DNA of 64,000 nucleotides from Litoditis marina (lineage: Eukaryota; Nematoda; Chromadorea; Rhabditida; Rhabditidae). The stretch covers positions 12,065,259 through 12,129,258 of the forward strand of contig OZ038434.1 of NCBI GenBank assembly GCA_964036275.1. Direction: 5' to 3'. Shown piece by piece: positions 47,301 to 58,100 of this stretch (positions are counted from its first letter, which is position 1; each line of letters starts with the position of its first letter). The translations under genes were made by a program, and so were the position numbers. Under the pieces are notes generated by a model. That model was not told the origin of the DNA. It did not search any database and worked only from the letters and a program-made list of their open reading frames with translations.

Positions 47301-49789
47301 CCTCTTCCTTTGACTGTTTTGGTTATTATCGTTTTTTAGCCATGAATATCGATTGCTGTTTCGTGCCCATTAAGTTGATTTTGGGTAGCTAGTAGATTTA
47401 CCGCTCCATATATGAGATTCATACCCATATTTCTAGTTTCTCGTTACAAAACTGGACCGCAAACTAGACCACTTTCGTTATTTTGGACTTGACCTTAGTA
47501 GAATTTCAAAACTCTGGCCAACCATACTTAGATCTAGAATAGTGTGTGTTAATAGAAACTCGGTCCGCTTTTCTATACCACCTAAGTTTTTCTGAAACAT
47601 GAGCTGCAGCAGTTGAAGTTGGACCAACTTTATGTCATTTATGACTAGACTATAATTCATGTTTTGCAGGACAGCAGAACCAGCCGATGATTGGAACCGG
47701 CGAATCAGTTGCAGAATGAACCATTTCGCGGAGAAACTGAAGTCCAGAGAGGTTGGTCGCATTTATGATAGTAATGTGTGTCTAACCTTACAAAATAGAA
47801 TGTGGGTTGGGAGGGAAGACAGAGGGGTGTGGGGAGAGTGAAACTGAGAGAGAAAAAGAGAGAATGATTTGTTTCAGTATCACTGCAACTGCCTTTTATC
47901 GGAAACTGTCTAAGAGAAATTCAGAGAAATTTTTTTGTCGAATTAGATCATGAATGATATATTCCAACACCATTCTCTACTGAATAGTGTCATTAAGACT
48001 CATAAGAACATGTGTGACACAGACATATCAAAGCAGAGTTTTGTTATGTGAGAATATTCGGGAAAAGTATTGGAACTAGGAACTTGGAACGTTAACTAGA
48101 AATTCCGAAGTCAAAGTCCAGTTCAGTCCTGTTCAGTATCGTAAAAGTAAAGTTCCAGTTACAAAAATTCATCGTTCAATTTTGATGATTACTTCTTACA
48201 CTCATCACCTCGTAGTAACTCCCCACGTGGAATTAAAAACTGGCCTAATGTCAATTTCGATACTGGCGGTGTTCTGCCTCTAATGGAGTACTCGTCCGGA
48301 TGAGACGATTCTTCCCAAAACTCTCGTTTTTTGACCAAAAACCTCCAGTTTAATTCGTTGTGGGATTACTATAAGTATTAGCGAAGCTAACTAGGTAATG
48401 ACCAGATCGTAGTTTGATTCCACAACACGCCTTTCGTTTGATTCTCTCACCGGAAACAGCGATATCAAACTACAAACATTGTAGAATAGAGAAACATACA
48501 CTGTAATGGATTGTTATGAAAAGAGAAATCCTAGTCTCTGTATACTCTTTTGCATTTCAACTGAGGGGGCCACAGACGACATTACATCTTTGTGAAAAGA
48601 GGAATTATTTTAGTGTTTTCAGATGATTCGTCCATGGCATGACGTGAATGGGTAACAGCAAACTCGTGGTAAGAAAGAACTGGGACAGAAGATCTTCTGA
48701 AGCTCATCGTTCATCTCAAAACTACTCGTGCAGCAGAAAGCGGACATTAAACTTGGAACTCAATGTTGGAATGATCCTTTCTTCTTATAGTGAAAGGAAA
48801 ACTGGAGGTGATTTTGTGGTAATTAGTATATTTTTAAGGTCTTGTGATCTCGTTCGTATTGTGAAGATAAACCCTCCATTTTCCTCAAACTATGTTTGAA
48901 AGTAGACGATAGTATAATTTTTGAAAGTTCTCTCAAAAAAGACGCACTATCTATAAAGTGCTCATTTATATTAGGATAGCACACAAACAGATAACTGAAT
49001 AATATTGTTTAATTTCATCTACTTATTTGACCTTCAATGTTCAAACTAGTCGCATTCAAAATGATTGAGAGATATTTCCTCTATTATCGTTCTAACTAAC
49101 TCTTGTTTTTATTGAAAAAACTTATATTTTCTCTTACCTTGTGTTTTGAACTGTTTGTGGCTATTTGTTGTATATTTATATGTTGAATTTGCGAATAAAT
49201 GTGACTGTACTTATGTTCTTCTATGAAAATTTGTGGTTAAAGTTTGGTAGAGAGCAATATTGCGGGTGGCTGTATTTCAAAAAGCGGTACTACCGCCCGA
49301 TAAAAGCGGTAGTTGCGCCAGAGAATACCGGTACTACCGCCGTGTATCGGCGGTCGTCCCGCTATTGTCTGGCGCAAGTACCGGTATTCTCCGGCGGTAG
49401 TTCCGAAATAATGTCTATGTACATGTTGGCACATGACCTCTGTACACATTCGATTGATTTCAGGACCTGCACGCGAACTACACCTCATTTACGGAGTTTC
49501 TTTCCTCCAAGACCGGAGAGTTCATGGGAAACCCAACGGCCGGAAGCTATTTCTATGTAAGAATCCCATTTCCCAATCTTTACAATTTTTTTTTTGCGTA
49601 AAACTTTATTTTAGGAACATATACTAATCTATTTTTCAGTACTTTTTTTGCCACGTTACTCAAATGAATAGAGACTTTTCTCATTATCCTGAAACCGACA
49701 TTTACCATGGTATTTCTACTTGGGCAGCTGCTTCTATGTTGCACTTGACTCCATATTACGATGAAAAACTTTTTCAGATAACCAAATAG
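41330..49789 (+). CDS. Secreted cysteine-rich protein Y, paralogue of X
   Basis: Firm exons are 41330-41429 (signal peptide, SSLLIFFVSWIEIRG), 41799-41876, 42145-42294 (CTGRNPTC, RCCSD), 42668-42765 (ICPYGSSSYDIPSVLLCDP, CPDEYTC), 43017-43095 (HLCCKSTTLDSF), 43310-43431, 43693-43803 (PEIRTGDHFSMLPYRFKEP), 44125-44182 and 44976-45137 (MNLYYNRPSSL). These keep the same phases as X. Exon 45419 encodes RKLYIVLVFKTKVRLTRR and can end at 45492 or 45563. Only the longer form keeps phase with 46742-46814 (EVDISVEDETSALFNGSDGG), which joins 49464-49556 (DLHANYTSFTEFLSSKTGEF). The last exon could begin at 49615 (stop 49671) or 49640 (stop 49789). The protein is probably extracellular or cuticle/matrix-associated, because it has a signal peptide and paired cysteines but no membrane helix. 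The function is unknown. Confidence 0.7.
44453..44684. repeat. 232-bp foldback element with long terminal inverted repeats
   Basis: The left end TTACACAGGCAACCGAGATG then CATGCAACCAAAACGCAACC is mirrored at the right end by GGTTGCATGCAACCTGGCTG then CATGTGTAA. The pairing extends inward to TGTGTAAAGA and TCTTTACACA, so each arm is about 55 bp with few mismatches. It lies in an intron of protein Y and is a typical miniature inverted-repeat element. Confidence 0.9.
45730..45855. repeat. GC-rich GGTACTACCGC palindrome cluster 1
   Basis: GTAGTACCGC, GGTACTACCGC, GAACTACCGC and GCGGTACTACCGC occur within 125 bp in both orientations, around CCGGCCGGGG. It stands out as GC-rich inside AT-rich intron sequence and shares its core motif with 49280-49410. 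Confidence 0.8.
47011..47080. repeat. GTAGTTTGAT foldback element, clear copy 1
   Basis: TTGTAGTTTGATCACGAAAC opens the element and GAGATCAGACTACAAA closes it, giving an 11-12 bp inverted repeat about 70 bp apart. Single arms or degraded copies of the same motif are scattered through the window (for example 21465, 35664, 38758, 41212). Confidence 0.8.
48408..48477. repeat. GTAGTTTGAT foldback element, clear copy 2
   Basis: CGTAGTTTGATTCCACAACA opens it and GATATCAAACTACAAAC closes it, about 70 bp in total. The internal ACAACACGCC is shared with the copy at 58215-58280 (AAAACACGCC). It lies in an intron of protein Y. Confidence 0.8.
49280..49410. repeat. GC-rich GGTACTACCGC palindrome cluster 2
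   Basis: Arms such as GCGCCAGAGAATACCGGTAC pair with AAGTACCGGTATTCTCCGGCG, and GCGGTACTACCGC with GGCGGTAGTTCC. The cluster could fold into a long branched hairpin. It lies in the intron just upstream of exon 49464-49556, which matters for splicing of gene Y. Confidence 0.85.
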
Positions 49790-50297
49790 GGTTCGAGACA
49801 ATTGGATCGACCTGTGTCCTGTGTTGGCTGTGTAGTTTCAACGAAACATTTTCGCGACTACTGTTGTGTTCTGACCAAATGAAATGATGATGGTAGTACA
49901 GAACCAGAATGCCGGGATGGTTCAAGTTTTCTTGCTTTCTGTGTCACAAACTGTGAAAAACCTCATCACTGACGCAGTAAGGGTGAGACAACCGAAGTAG
50001 GACTGTTAGGCTCGCATTTATCACACCACCTATACAATACACAATACACAACCCACTAAATACGTCAACTTCGTGTAACTGCTACACTAGGCTATATAAT
50101 ACCGAAACAAGTGATCAATCACGTAAACAAGACAAAAACATCAACAAATGTGCACTGTTCGATAACACGTTCCACACTCCTATGACGTATAATTATGCCT
50201 GATATTCTAAACAATGACTATACATACGAAATACCAAATAACGCAGGAAAAAAACCAAACAACTGTTCGAAAAATGTCTTCTGCACTATTGCAATTC
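49790..50297. other. Intergenic interval between protein Y and receptor A
   Basis: The two genes converge here. No coding signal or clear repeat was found. The 3' processing signals of Y could not be fixed because its last exon is uncertain. Confidence 0.6.
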
Positions 50298-52680
50298 CTA
50301 TGCAGTTATAGTTCCGGTGACGGTTGTTGGCCAAATCTTGCGATGGATCAATTTGTTGATGAACTTTCGGTAATCGCTCACGAAGTAGACCACAAGTAAC
50401 GGTTCGACCACCGATGCGAACACCATCCCCACCGCCATGTGACTCGGGTATGTTCCCGGGGAGATGCGAAGGAGGGCCAGCATAAACAGGATCAGGGGAC
50501 CAGTCAAAGTGAAGATGAACGGAAATGCGGCCTGAAATCAATCGAAACTGAACCTAACCTGTTCGAGTTTCACTTAGTGAGAACGTATGGATTAAGAACA
50601 GCTAATTGGACAACTAACTACGGAAAGAAAGAACTTCTTGTGAAAGCTCTGTTGTTTTTTGACGGTTTCACTTCATCATTCTGAAGAATGTGTCGGGTTA
50701 AATTTTTTCACTTCAATGAGCATATTTTCTGTCTATATATTACAGCAAGGCTATTTATCGATCTTTCATGGTTGTTTCTCACCTGAAGGAGCAGAAGCCA
50801 GAACAGTCTTTTCTGCATCGTGTCGTAACTGGTGACTTTTGTGGTCATTTGAACGGAACTGCGGAACTCCCTCATGATTCGAACGGAGCAAAAGACCATC
50901 AAAACACAGCCGGCCGCCATGAAGATCGAGTAGGAGACAACTACATTCACCACACCGAGGTTGATGCTCTCGTCCTTGTTCTGAAAAAAAAATAGTAATT
51001 AGAGAATTACTTTAGAATCGAATGTTCATTTATCTTCTTTTTGACTTTTTTGAGGTCTAATTTGTTACTGTTGGAGTTCGATTAGAGATGGAAAGACTGG
51101 TATCGATACTTCTTCTCTGTGTTGGCTGACAGTCTCTACCATTTTGCGATGAACCTGTTCATCTATGCATGTGTTGGCCAGTACTATTGCAGAAAATCAA
51201 TATTTTTGTTCAGTGTTATGTCGAAACTGTTTTGGATTGAACTGTGTATGACTCCTGCCTCTGAAAAATTCACTCACATATATGTGTCCCCCAAAGTACC
51301 CAACATCATGAATATCATTCAGCGATTGTTTGCTGAACGCAACTGATATAGAGTCGGAGAACTCCTGGGTAGGCCGGAAATAGTAGATCTGGATGCCAAT
51401 CTGGTACAGCGCAACGATACCACACACGCCAACGATACAGGCAACACGCGGTTTGGTTGCGAACCAGCCCTGATTCTCACCACGGCTGAAATAAACATTA
51501 CAATCTATAAGTATATTAGATTAACTCAGAGTGAAATGCTGACTTTGAAAACGAATGCTTGGATAAATTGCTATTCATTTGTCAAAATGTTGGAGAACCT
51601 GAATGTTGAGGTTTGGCTCACATAATAGAACTAGCTAAAAACTATATTTTGTCATTTCTTGAAGTATATCGATTTTGCATACGGATACCAATATTTTGCA
51701 TACCAATAGATCCGTCACTGTTCCATAATAATAGTTGTAACTTGATTTTTCATACACACTTATCGTTGACCATATTTTTGCGTTTAATTCTTTTACGAAG
51801 TATGCGGCATATGTTTGTCGTTATCCGACACTTATTTATTTCCGCCTTCGAATGTTTTCAGATCCTACTGTCGATATTTTTCTCCTCCTGTATATCACAT
51901 GCTTTCATGTAAATAAATCAGTCAATACCTTTTCATGGCGAACAGTCGATAGAGGAAGCTGACACAAAGCGCCTCCACGATTAGGACATAACCCAGGGAG
52001 AAGGAGAAGACCACCGTTGTACTGAACATCACCGGCAGGTAGCTGTTGGTTGCGTAGAACACCCAGGCGCCATCGTTCACAAAAAATGCCTTAAAATCCT
52101 TTCAATGAAGGCAAAAGTAATTTTTTTTCCAAATTATACTCCAGTTTAGAAACCTTTCTCCGAGGTCAAAGTTGAAGTTACTAGTTACTTTCAAGGTATT
52201 CTCAAGAAAGAAGTCGCAGTTTTCTCTAAAGTTTCATTCAAGAAGACAGTTGCAGTGAAGTAGCTACGTTTTATATATACGTACAGTTTTACTTATGAGT
52301 TAGGTGAATGATAACGTTTTTGCATGTTTTCACTCGTATGCTGTTAGTCAATTGCACAGCCACGAAGCATGTTAAATACAGCACAACTCAGAAACGTGCA
52401 ATGACAAAGTGCACGATTCCTCATTAAAATGCTAATTTACGTGACTATTCAAATTACTTGTAGTAACTCTAAATTTGTGTTGTGTTGAACAACGGACCGG
52501 AACTAGAATGGCGTGACCAGCCGAGTAAACCGCGGCGATGAAGGTGTTGATGAAGAGAAGGATCTTGTAGGAGCCAATGTTGGCTCCCGACCGGAAGGCT
52601 ATCACGGGCAGGAGACAGACGTTGAGAACGAGGGCCACCAACGCCACCGCGATCGAGAAGATTTCCAGACGGTCGAACAT
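50298..52680 (-). CDS. Serpentine chemoreceptor A, Str-like superfamily, complete (327 residues)
   Basis: Exons are 52680-52498, 52089-51929, 51485-51278, 50980-50783 and 50531-50298 (TAG stop). All phases close and total 328 codons, the normal size for this superfamily. Seven hydrophobic segments are visible. TM1/TM2 contain GANIGSYKILLFINTF and end HAILVP, matching the G-x-Y-K/R-x-L pattern of Str-like receptors. TM7 ends SVVEPLLVVYFVSDYRKF, the E/D-P-L and D-Y-R signature of that group. The TM5 to TM6 loop (RIMREFRSSVQM) is basic. These receptors sit in cilia of sensory neurons and bind unknown odorants or pheromones. Exon 2 uses a TTTTAAG acceptor. It is a paralogue of receptor B, with identical lengths for the first two exons (183 and 161 nt). 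Confidence 0.85.
52342..52465. repeat. Copy 3 of the 130-bp TIR element with GTCACGT ends
   Basis: TGTTAGTCAATTGCACAGCC opens it and ACTATTCAAATTACTTGTAG closes it. It sits in intron 1 of receptor A, only about 35 bp from the exon 1 donor. It is the best-preserved match to the copy at 22376-22503. Confidence 0.85.
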
Positions 52681-53834
52681 TTGGACGGATCTACAACTGA
52701 ATGTTCTCGATTCAGAGATTGAAGTGTAAAACGGGTAGAAACAAATGAAAACAAATCTACCATGATTTGTATTTTATGTTGGTTTTTGTTGGCTAAACTT
52801 TTAATAGAAGTTCGTGAAAATTCTCGTTCAAGGCAGATTATATATCACGAGTCTATTTCATGAAAAATGTTACAGTGTTTGAGTGAGAAAATATGAACAA
52901 ACCAAGGGCGTTTGTTCGATTTGTTTTGAATTTTTGAGATGATTTCAAATTCGCTGGTTTGATCGATATAACTAGAATTGGAAAGTTTCTTTGGATCAAC
53001 TGTTTCATTTTGGTAATGGACTTTTCTCACTTCGCAGCAATTTCCCTCTAGTCTAGAGTAGAGTTTTTCCTATAAACTGAGTTCACTCAAGATGGTTCCG
53101 AATTTACTGGGTTTGGTGAGATTACTAAAATCAAAGTTTGCTTTAAACCAAGTGTGCATCTATAGAAAAGGGTAAGAGGTTCTTCTCATAAGAATATTTC
53201 TCAGCAGTTCCTCTCTACAGTAGAGTTTTCCGGCAAGTTTTTCTCAGAGTAAAACAAGGATAAGAGAAAATGTGTGTTATTACCCTCTCAGTGTTGCTTT
53301 TATAGTCACTGTACTATCTAATAATAAGGTCAACCGTTTGGATTAACATTTTGTTCTTACAAACTGATTCATTGAGAACAAATGAATACTTTTTATGGAC
53401 ATGTAGTCCACAGCACACCATACGGACTTTTTCCCTTTATTGCACTAGAAAAGTGGAGTCATTCACATGGAGATTATTGCTAAATGTCGTTCCTTTATCA
53501 TTGAACTACACAATTCCTGCAATAGAATTGTGCATCAAAAAACTTTCCAGCAACTAAGTGATGTGTTTGCTCTGAGCCAGAAGATTTTGATATGAATAGT
53601 TCCACACTCTTGATGGAGTATCAACTACGAGAAGTCCACGTACTAGAAACTCAGTTTCGATCACATATTATCTTCTCTTGGTGCTTCTGGGTGGGAGTCT
53701 CGAAAGATGTCATAATCAATTCACGTGAAAACACGGTTTTTATACTAGACGGAAATTGAATAGTCACGTAAAGTTAGCATTCTAATGAAGAATCGTGTAC
53801 TTTGTCATTGCACATTTCTGAGTTCTGCTGTGTT

Positions 53835-54403
53835 TATAGTCGTGGACCACGGATAATCGGGTGAAAAGACGGTGTTATAAGTTGACCGGGTGTTAGCAGG
53901 GGCGCGCAGATGGCATCAATCAATACCATTTTTGGAACTTCTGCCAATGCATTGTGCTTTCACATTCTATTTTCAATTTAGTGATGGTTATTTCTTTTTA
54001 AATAAGCTCTATCATTCAAAACTATTATTGTCAAGCCATAGCAAAGATTTAAGAACAAAAGAAATATGTAAATGGGAGGCTTTATTTCAAAAATCATTTT
54101 CAAAAAGTTGAAAATTTCCGAACAAATGTTTTAACTACTCTACTATTTTTTATTAACTATCTTGAAACGTTTTAAATCTATCGTCATAATTCCTTACTAG
54201 GAGTGCTTTCATTTAGTTCAATATCTAGAGTTGTTCACATATCTATTCTTCCCGAGCATTGCAGAGGTTGGCCCATTTGGCGCAGTGACAGTGTGGCGGT
54301 ACTACAATCCTACTAGCCACGGGTTCGATTCCCGTGAAATGAATTTTCTGTCCAAAATTTACGCGCTGTGCTCTCCGCTCATTTGAAATGGTCTACCACT
54401 ATA
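53835..54403. mobile_element. 569-bp non-autonomous TIR element inserted in another element
   Basis: The insert begins TATAGTCGTGGACCA and ends with TGGTCTACCACTATA, whose reverse complement TATAGTGGTAGACCA matches the start at 13 of 15 positions. Reading the outer TA at each end as a target duplication fits a Tc/mariner-type insertion. It has no transposase-sized frame. Near its right end is a tRNA-like stretch with a B-box. Confidence 0.65.
54271..54342 (+). repeat. tRNA-like sequence, probable pseudogene or element-borne promoter
   Basis: CATTTGGCGCAGTGACAGTG resembles an A-box region. CACGGGTTCGATTCCCGTG gives a perfect T arm, with a 5-bp stem and a TTCGATT loop containing the B-box. CATTT and AAATG can pair as part of an acceptor stem. 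The anticodon arm and the full 7-bp acceptor stem do not form, so it is not called as a functional tRNA. Confidence 0.5.
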
Positions 54404-55074
54404 TTATGTTTCACGGGACTGTGCGATTGACTAACAGTATACGGTTCATTTTCAGTTTCTCCCACATTGCATATTTGTCACTCTTTGAGGAAGTAGGATT
54501 AATGCGTTGTAAAAAACACCTAACTTGTGAGTCACTATGGCACTACAAAGTTTTTTTCTATAAAGAATATAATTGTGTGATAGCGATGCATAAGGTTACA
54601 GGATACGGTTGCTGTATTTATTATCGTAGTGTAGTACAATCAAGTATTCTCTTAAAACTGACATTAGTCTAATCTTTGAAAATATTTTGCCTCTATCCGG
54701 ATACAATGTTTCTACTCATTGATAGTACCAATTAAGAACTGCTATTCACATAGTTGATGGAAAGCACCTGAAAAATTAATCGCGCGTAACGCGGAGCGTG
54801 TTGGAACAAGTATGCTCAGATAGACCAACTTATATACTCGGCATATGAATAGTGGACTAAATTGAATTTGAACATATATTGTTCCGTGATACAAGTGCTT
54901 TCTACCATCATAATTTGATGGATTCTGTCAAGGAACGTATTTGTTTATGGACTACCAACATGTAGAACAAAATTGTTTGCTATTACTAGTTCGCTGAGCA
55001 TTCCCATATAATTTAAAGGTACATTATATTCCCCAGGGTGCGTTGAAATTGGCTTAGATTCCAACCTGGCGCCT

Positions 55075-55088
55075 GTCGTCTTAGCAAC
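55075..55088 (+). promoter_or_regulatory. X-box (DAF-19/RFX site) of dyf-6
   Basis: GTCGTCTTAGCAAC fits the nematode X-box consensus RYYNYYWWRRNRAC at every position. It ends 62 bp upstream of the ATG at 55151, inside the usual range for ciliary genes. IFT component genes in C. elegans are known to be driven by DAF-19 through such sites. Confidence 0.85.
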
Positions 55089-55150
55089 GCAATTCATAAT
55101 AAGGTTTCACTCTAGGATCAGTTTCACCATTGTTCTCTTTCTGTATTTAG

Positions 55151-58100
55151 ATGAAACTTGCCGTAATAATTCGTACATTTGATGAAACGATGAAATACCG
55201 TTATATGTCATCGTTTTCGACGTATGTTGCAAAAAGAGTTTCAGAACTCCATATGACGTCTCCGGGTAGATTGGGGTACCCAATTAGCGACGACACTTCA
55301 GAGGACGAGTCAAGTCAGATACGGGGATTGGAAGAGGATAGGGTTAGTTAAGTAATAAAAATAAAAACTCCCGTTAATTCAGTTATAGTGTAAAACATAT
55401 TTGACGACCAAAAAACCCCATTAGAAGTGGTAGTTTCGCCTCAATCCCAGACGTAACCACTTCAAACAAAGCACTCAAATTCGCTCTGTTACAGAATAAC
55501 TTGCAGTACAAATTTATCTTATAGATTCACATGTTCTGATTACCTACCCATGACTAGTTTCAGGGAATATATCATCACGAGGAGGTAGATGTTCCACCTC
55601 AATTTGAGTCAGATGAAGATCGTCCCATCAAAGGTTAGATTGTGTGTGCACGCATAATATACCGGGGTCTTGGTCTTAGCCTGTGTAGTTCGCTATGCGT
55701 ACTATTTCAAGATGTTTGTTTCCTGGCCATTGGCACCTGAAAGCCGGATACACCAAATAGGACACGACATCGACATGACATAGACATAGTGTTTTTTTTA
55801 AATTTTGTTCTCGGTAGGTTTGAGGGGCCCTGTTCTTCCGTATGAGAATCTTCAATAAAAGTTCACACAAGCATTATTTCATGATCTGAAAGTGCAAAAA
55901 AAGGTATGAGGTAAAAAGGTAAAAAAAGGTAAAAAAAAAGGAAAAAAAGGAACATTGAATTTTGTGGGCAGAACCGAGAATTCTATTGTTGTTCACGATG
56001 TTAAGTTTTAACTCATTGCGACTGTTCCATAAGACATGATCTTGCAGGACTCGATCCTATGAACGAACCAGAAGAAGTCGTAGAAAACAATGCTCCCCTA
56101 GTAGACGAAAGTGAAAAAGGTGATCTGGAAGTTGAAGAGAGTGATTCAATCAGTGAGTTTTCATGCTTCAATGTACGTAGATGCTTGTTTACATACTTCA
56201 TGCACTTGTTGGGTGATTAATTACTCATGTCAGTTTGCGATACTTTTCGACAAAAAAATCAAATTTTAATCCCTCCAACTTGTGAAATCCGTAGATTACT
56301 GTATTCAAGCCACACTTGGTCTAAATAATTTCGAACTCGTGTTGAGCGAAACGATATAGTAATAATCAGCAATTATGAAAAAAATCGCTATTTAGCGTAA
56401 AATAACACTGGAAATCTCAAGGAAAAATAATCTCGCACCGCATATGGAATAACAATCCAATTCATTCTTCTCAGATCCCACCGATGGTGAAAACATCACA
56501 CAGGAGAACTTGGACATGATACGTGTAAGTTTTGTATACATGCACGCAATAAGATTTTCCCAATTCGTGAGGCACTTGCTAAGAATTTATATTCGAGCTT
56601 CTAATATTACTTTTCTACTGAATCACTCCGTTCTAGCTATTCCTGTCGAAAAGTACGGGTATTTTCAAACATTTATTTTCAAACTATTTTCAAACATTTA
56701 CCATGAATTGAATAACCTCAAAATGTCGTTGTTTTCAAATTATTGCATTGCCCCATCTGCTCTTTACCGACTTCTGGTTCTTATAATTGACACTGGTAAC
56801 TAGGCAACGGTGAACATTTTCAGGGTTAATACTGGCTTAGGCTGCATTTTTTCTATGTTTCATTTATTACACTGTGTTGATATAGAAAATGTTCCCAAAC
56901 TGTCTATTTTCATTGTATAGTTTAATTTTGTCGTATAGTTTCGTGCTCAGTTGTTGTCCGTATTGTCGGTTCAATTTGGCAGTCAGGCGCGTGATTTATG
57001 CCGAACTGCCTACTTGTTCTATCTCAGGCCATAATACCATAATACAATGAGTATTCGACCGCACACAAAAACCGAAATGTAAACATAAATAAAACAGCTT
57101 TTTCTCAATCCAAGCAAAATGCTTCTCTAAAAGGATGACAGCTGAAGTCTAAGTTACAGATAATTTTACATGTAAACATTTTAACTCTAGTCTGAATGAT
57201 TATTTTTTTACAGAAACTGGAGAACCCACATACTCCACGAGAAGATGAGCCAGAGCCAGAGCCAGAGGAGCAAGAGCCAGATATAATAGGTAATTATAGT
57301 TATCTCCCTTCTAACTGAGATTTCGGCAGCGTACCAGTTAAAACTTCGTTTAACGTATAACTGTTTTTTTTTCATAGGAAACAAATGTTTTTAAAAAGTA
57401 TGATATTTCATGTACTTTGTGTAGTTTAGTAGTTAGTCGGTACTATCTTGTGATTTGTTTATCAGATAGAAGAAACAAGATGCGCATGCCAAAAAGTTTA
57501 GCAGAAGAATATGTTTTTTTTTTCAGAAACTTCAGTTGCCGGTTACCCGTCCACTTCCCCTCCCGCCTACACTCCGGCGTCGCCCGGAAGAGTTGACTCA
57601 CCGGAAACGGAAGAAAAAGGTCAAATCAAAATTTTGGAGCAAAAAGAAAACAGTTTTTCCACAGTTTTTGCGTGAAATCGAGCTCATTAGCACGGCAATT
57701 AGCACGATCCAAACCTAAATTCAGAAAAGAGAATCACTTTGTTTACTGTACCCTCATAAAGGCGCAAACACCATGCGCCTACTACGCAACTGCGTCCCTT
57801 TGATTTTTACATTCTCTAGTCTGTTGACAGAAAATAAACGACCTATCTCCCGCATGCATACTTGAATGTCTCGTTTAATGTCTTTGCTAGTAAAAATAAA
57901 TTTATAAGTCTGAGTTATTTTAACTCAGTCAACTTTAGGAATTCGTGAATGAGCAACTACAACGTCATTAAAGAGCAAATGATTATAAATATGGAAATGG
58001 GTAATAACTATGCCCGTAAAGAAATGTTGAGCAAACTGGGGTGATAAATTATGTTTTCAGATGAGGCAGAGAAGCCGAGAGGTTCCATAAACTCGCTTCT

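Larger units (their letters stand above)
53743..54438. repeat. Copy 4 of the 130-bp TIR element, split by an insertion
   Basis: The left part 53743-53834 (ACTAGACGGAAATTGAATAG to TTCTGCTGTGTT) and the right part 54404-54438 (ATGTTTCACGGGACTGTGCG, ATTGACTAACAG) together make one copy in the orientation of 8432-8558. The break falls where the intact copy reads GTGTTTAACATGTTTCACGT. Confidence 0.8.
52681..55150. other. Intergenic interval upstream of receptor A and dyf-6
   Basis: This is the divergent spacing between receptor A and the IFT46 gene. No coding exon is supported. It holds the interrupted TIR element (53743-54438) with a second element inside it, a tRNA-like segment and the X-box of dyf-6. 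Confidence 0.65.

Noticed and set aside
46287..48650. Three further exon-like blocks in gene Y (46287-46341, 47669-47751, 48622-48649)
   Set aside because: They have plausible splice borders, but their phases cannot be chained with the conserved exons, and protein X has no counterpart.
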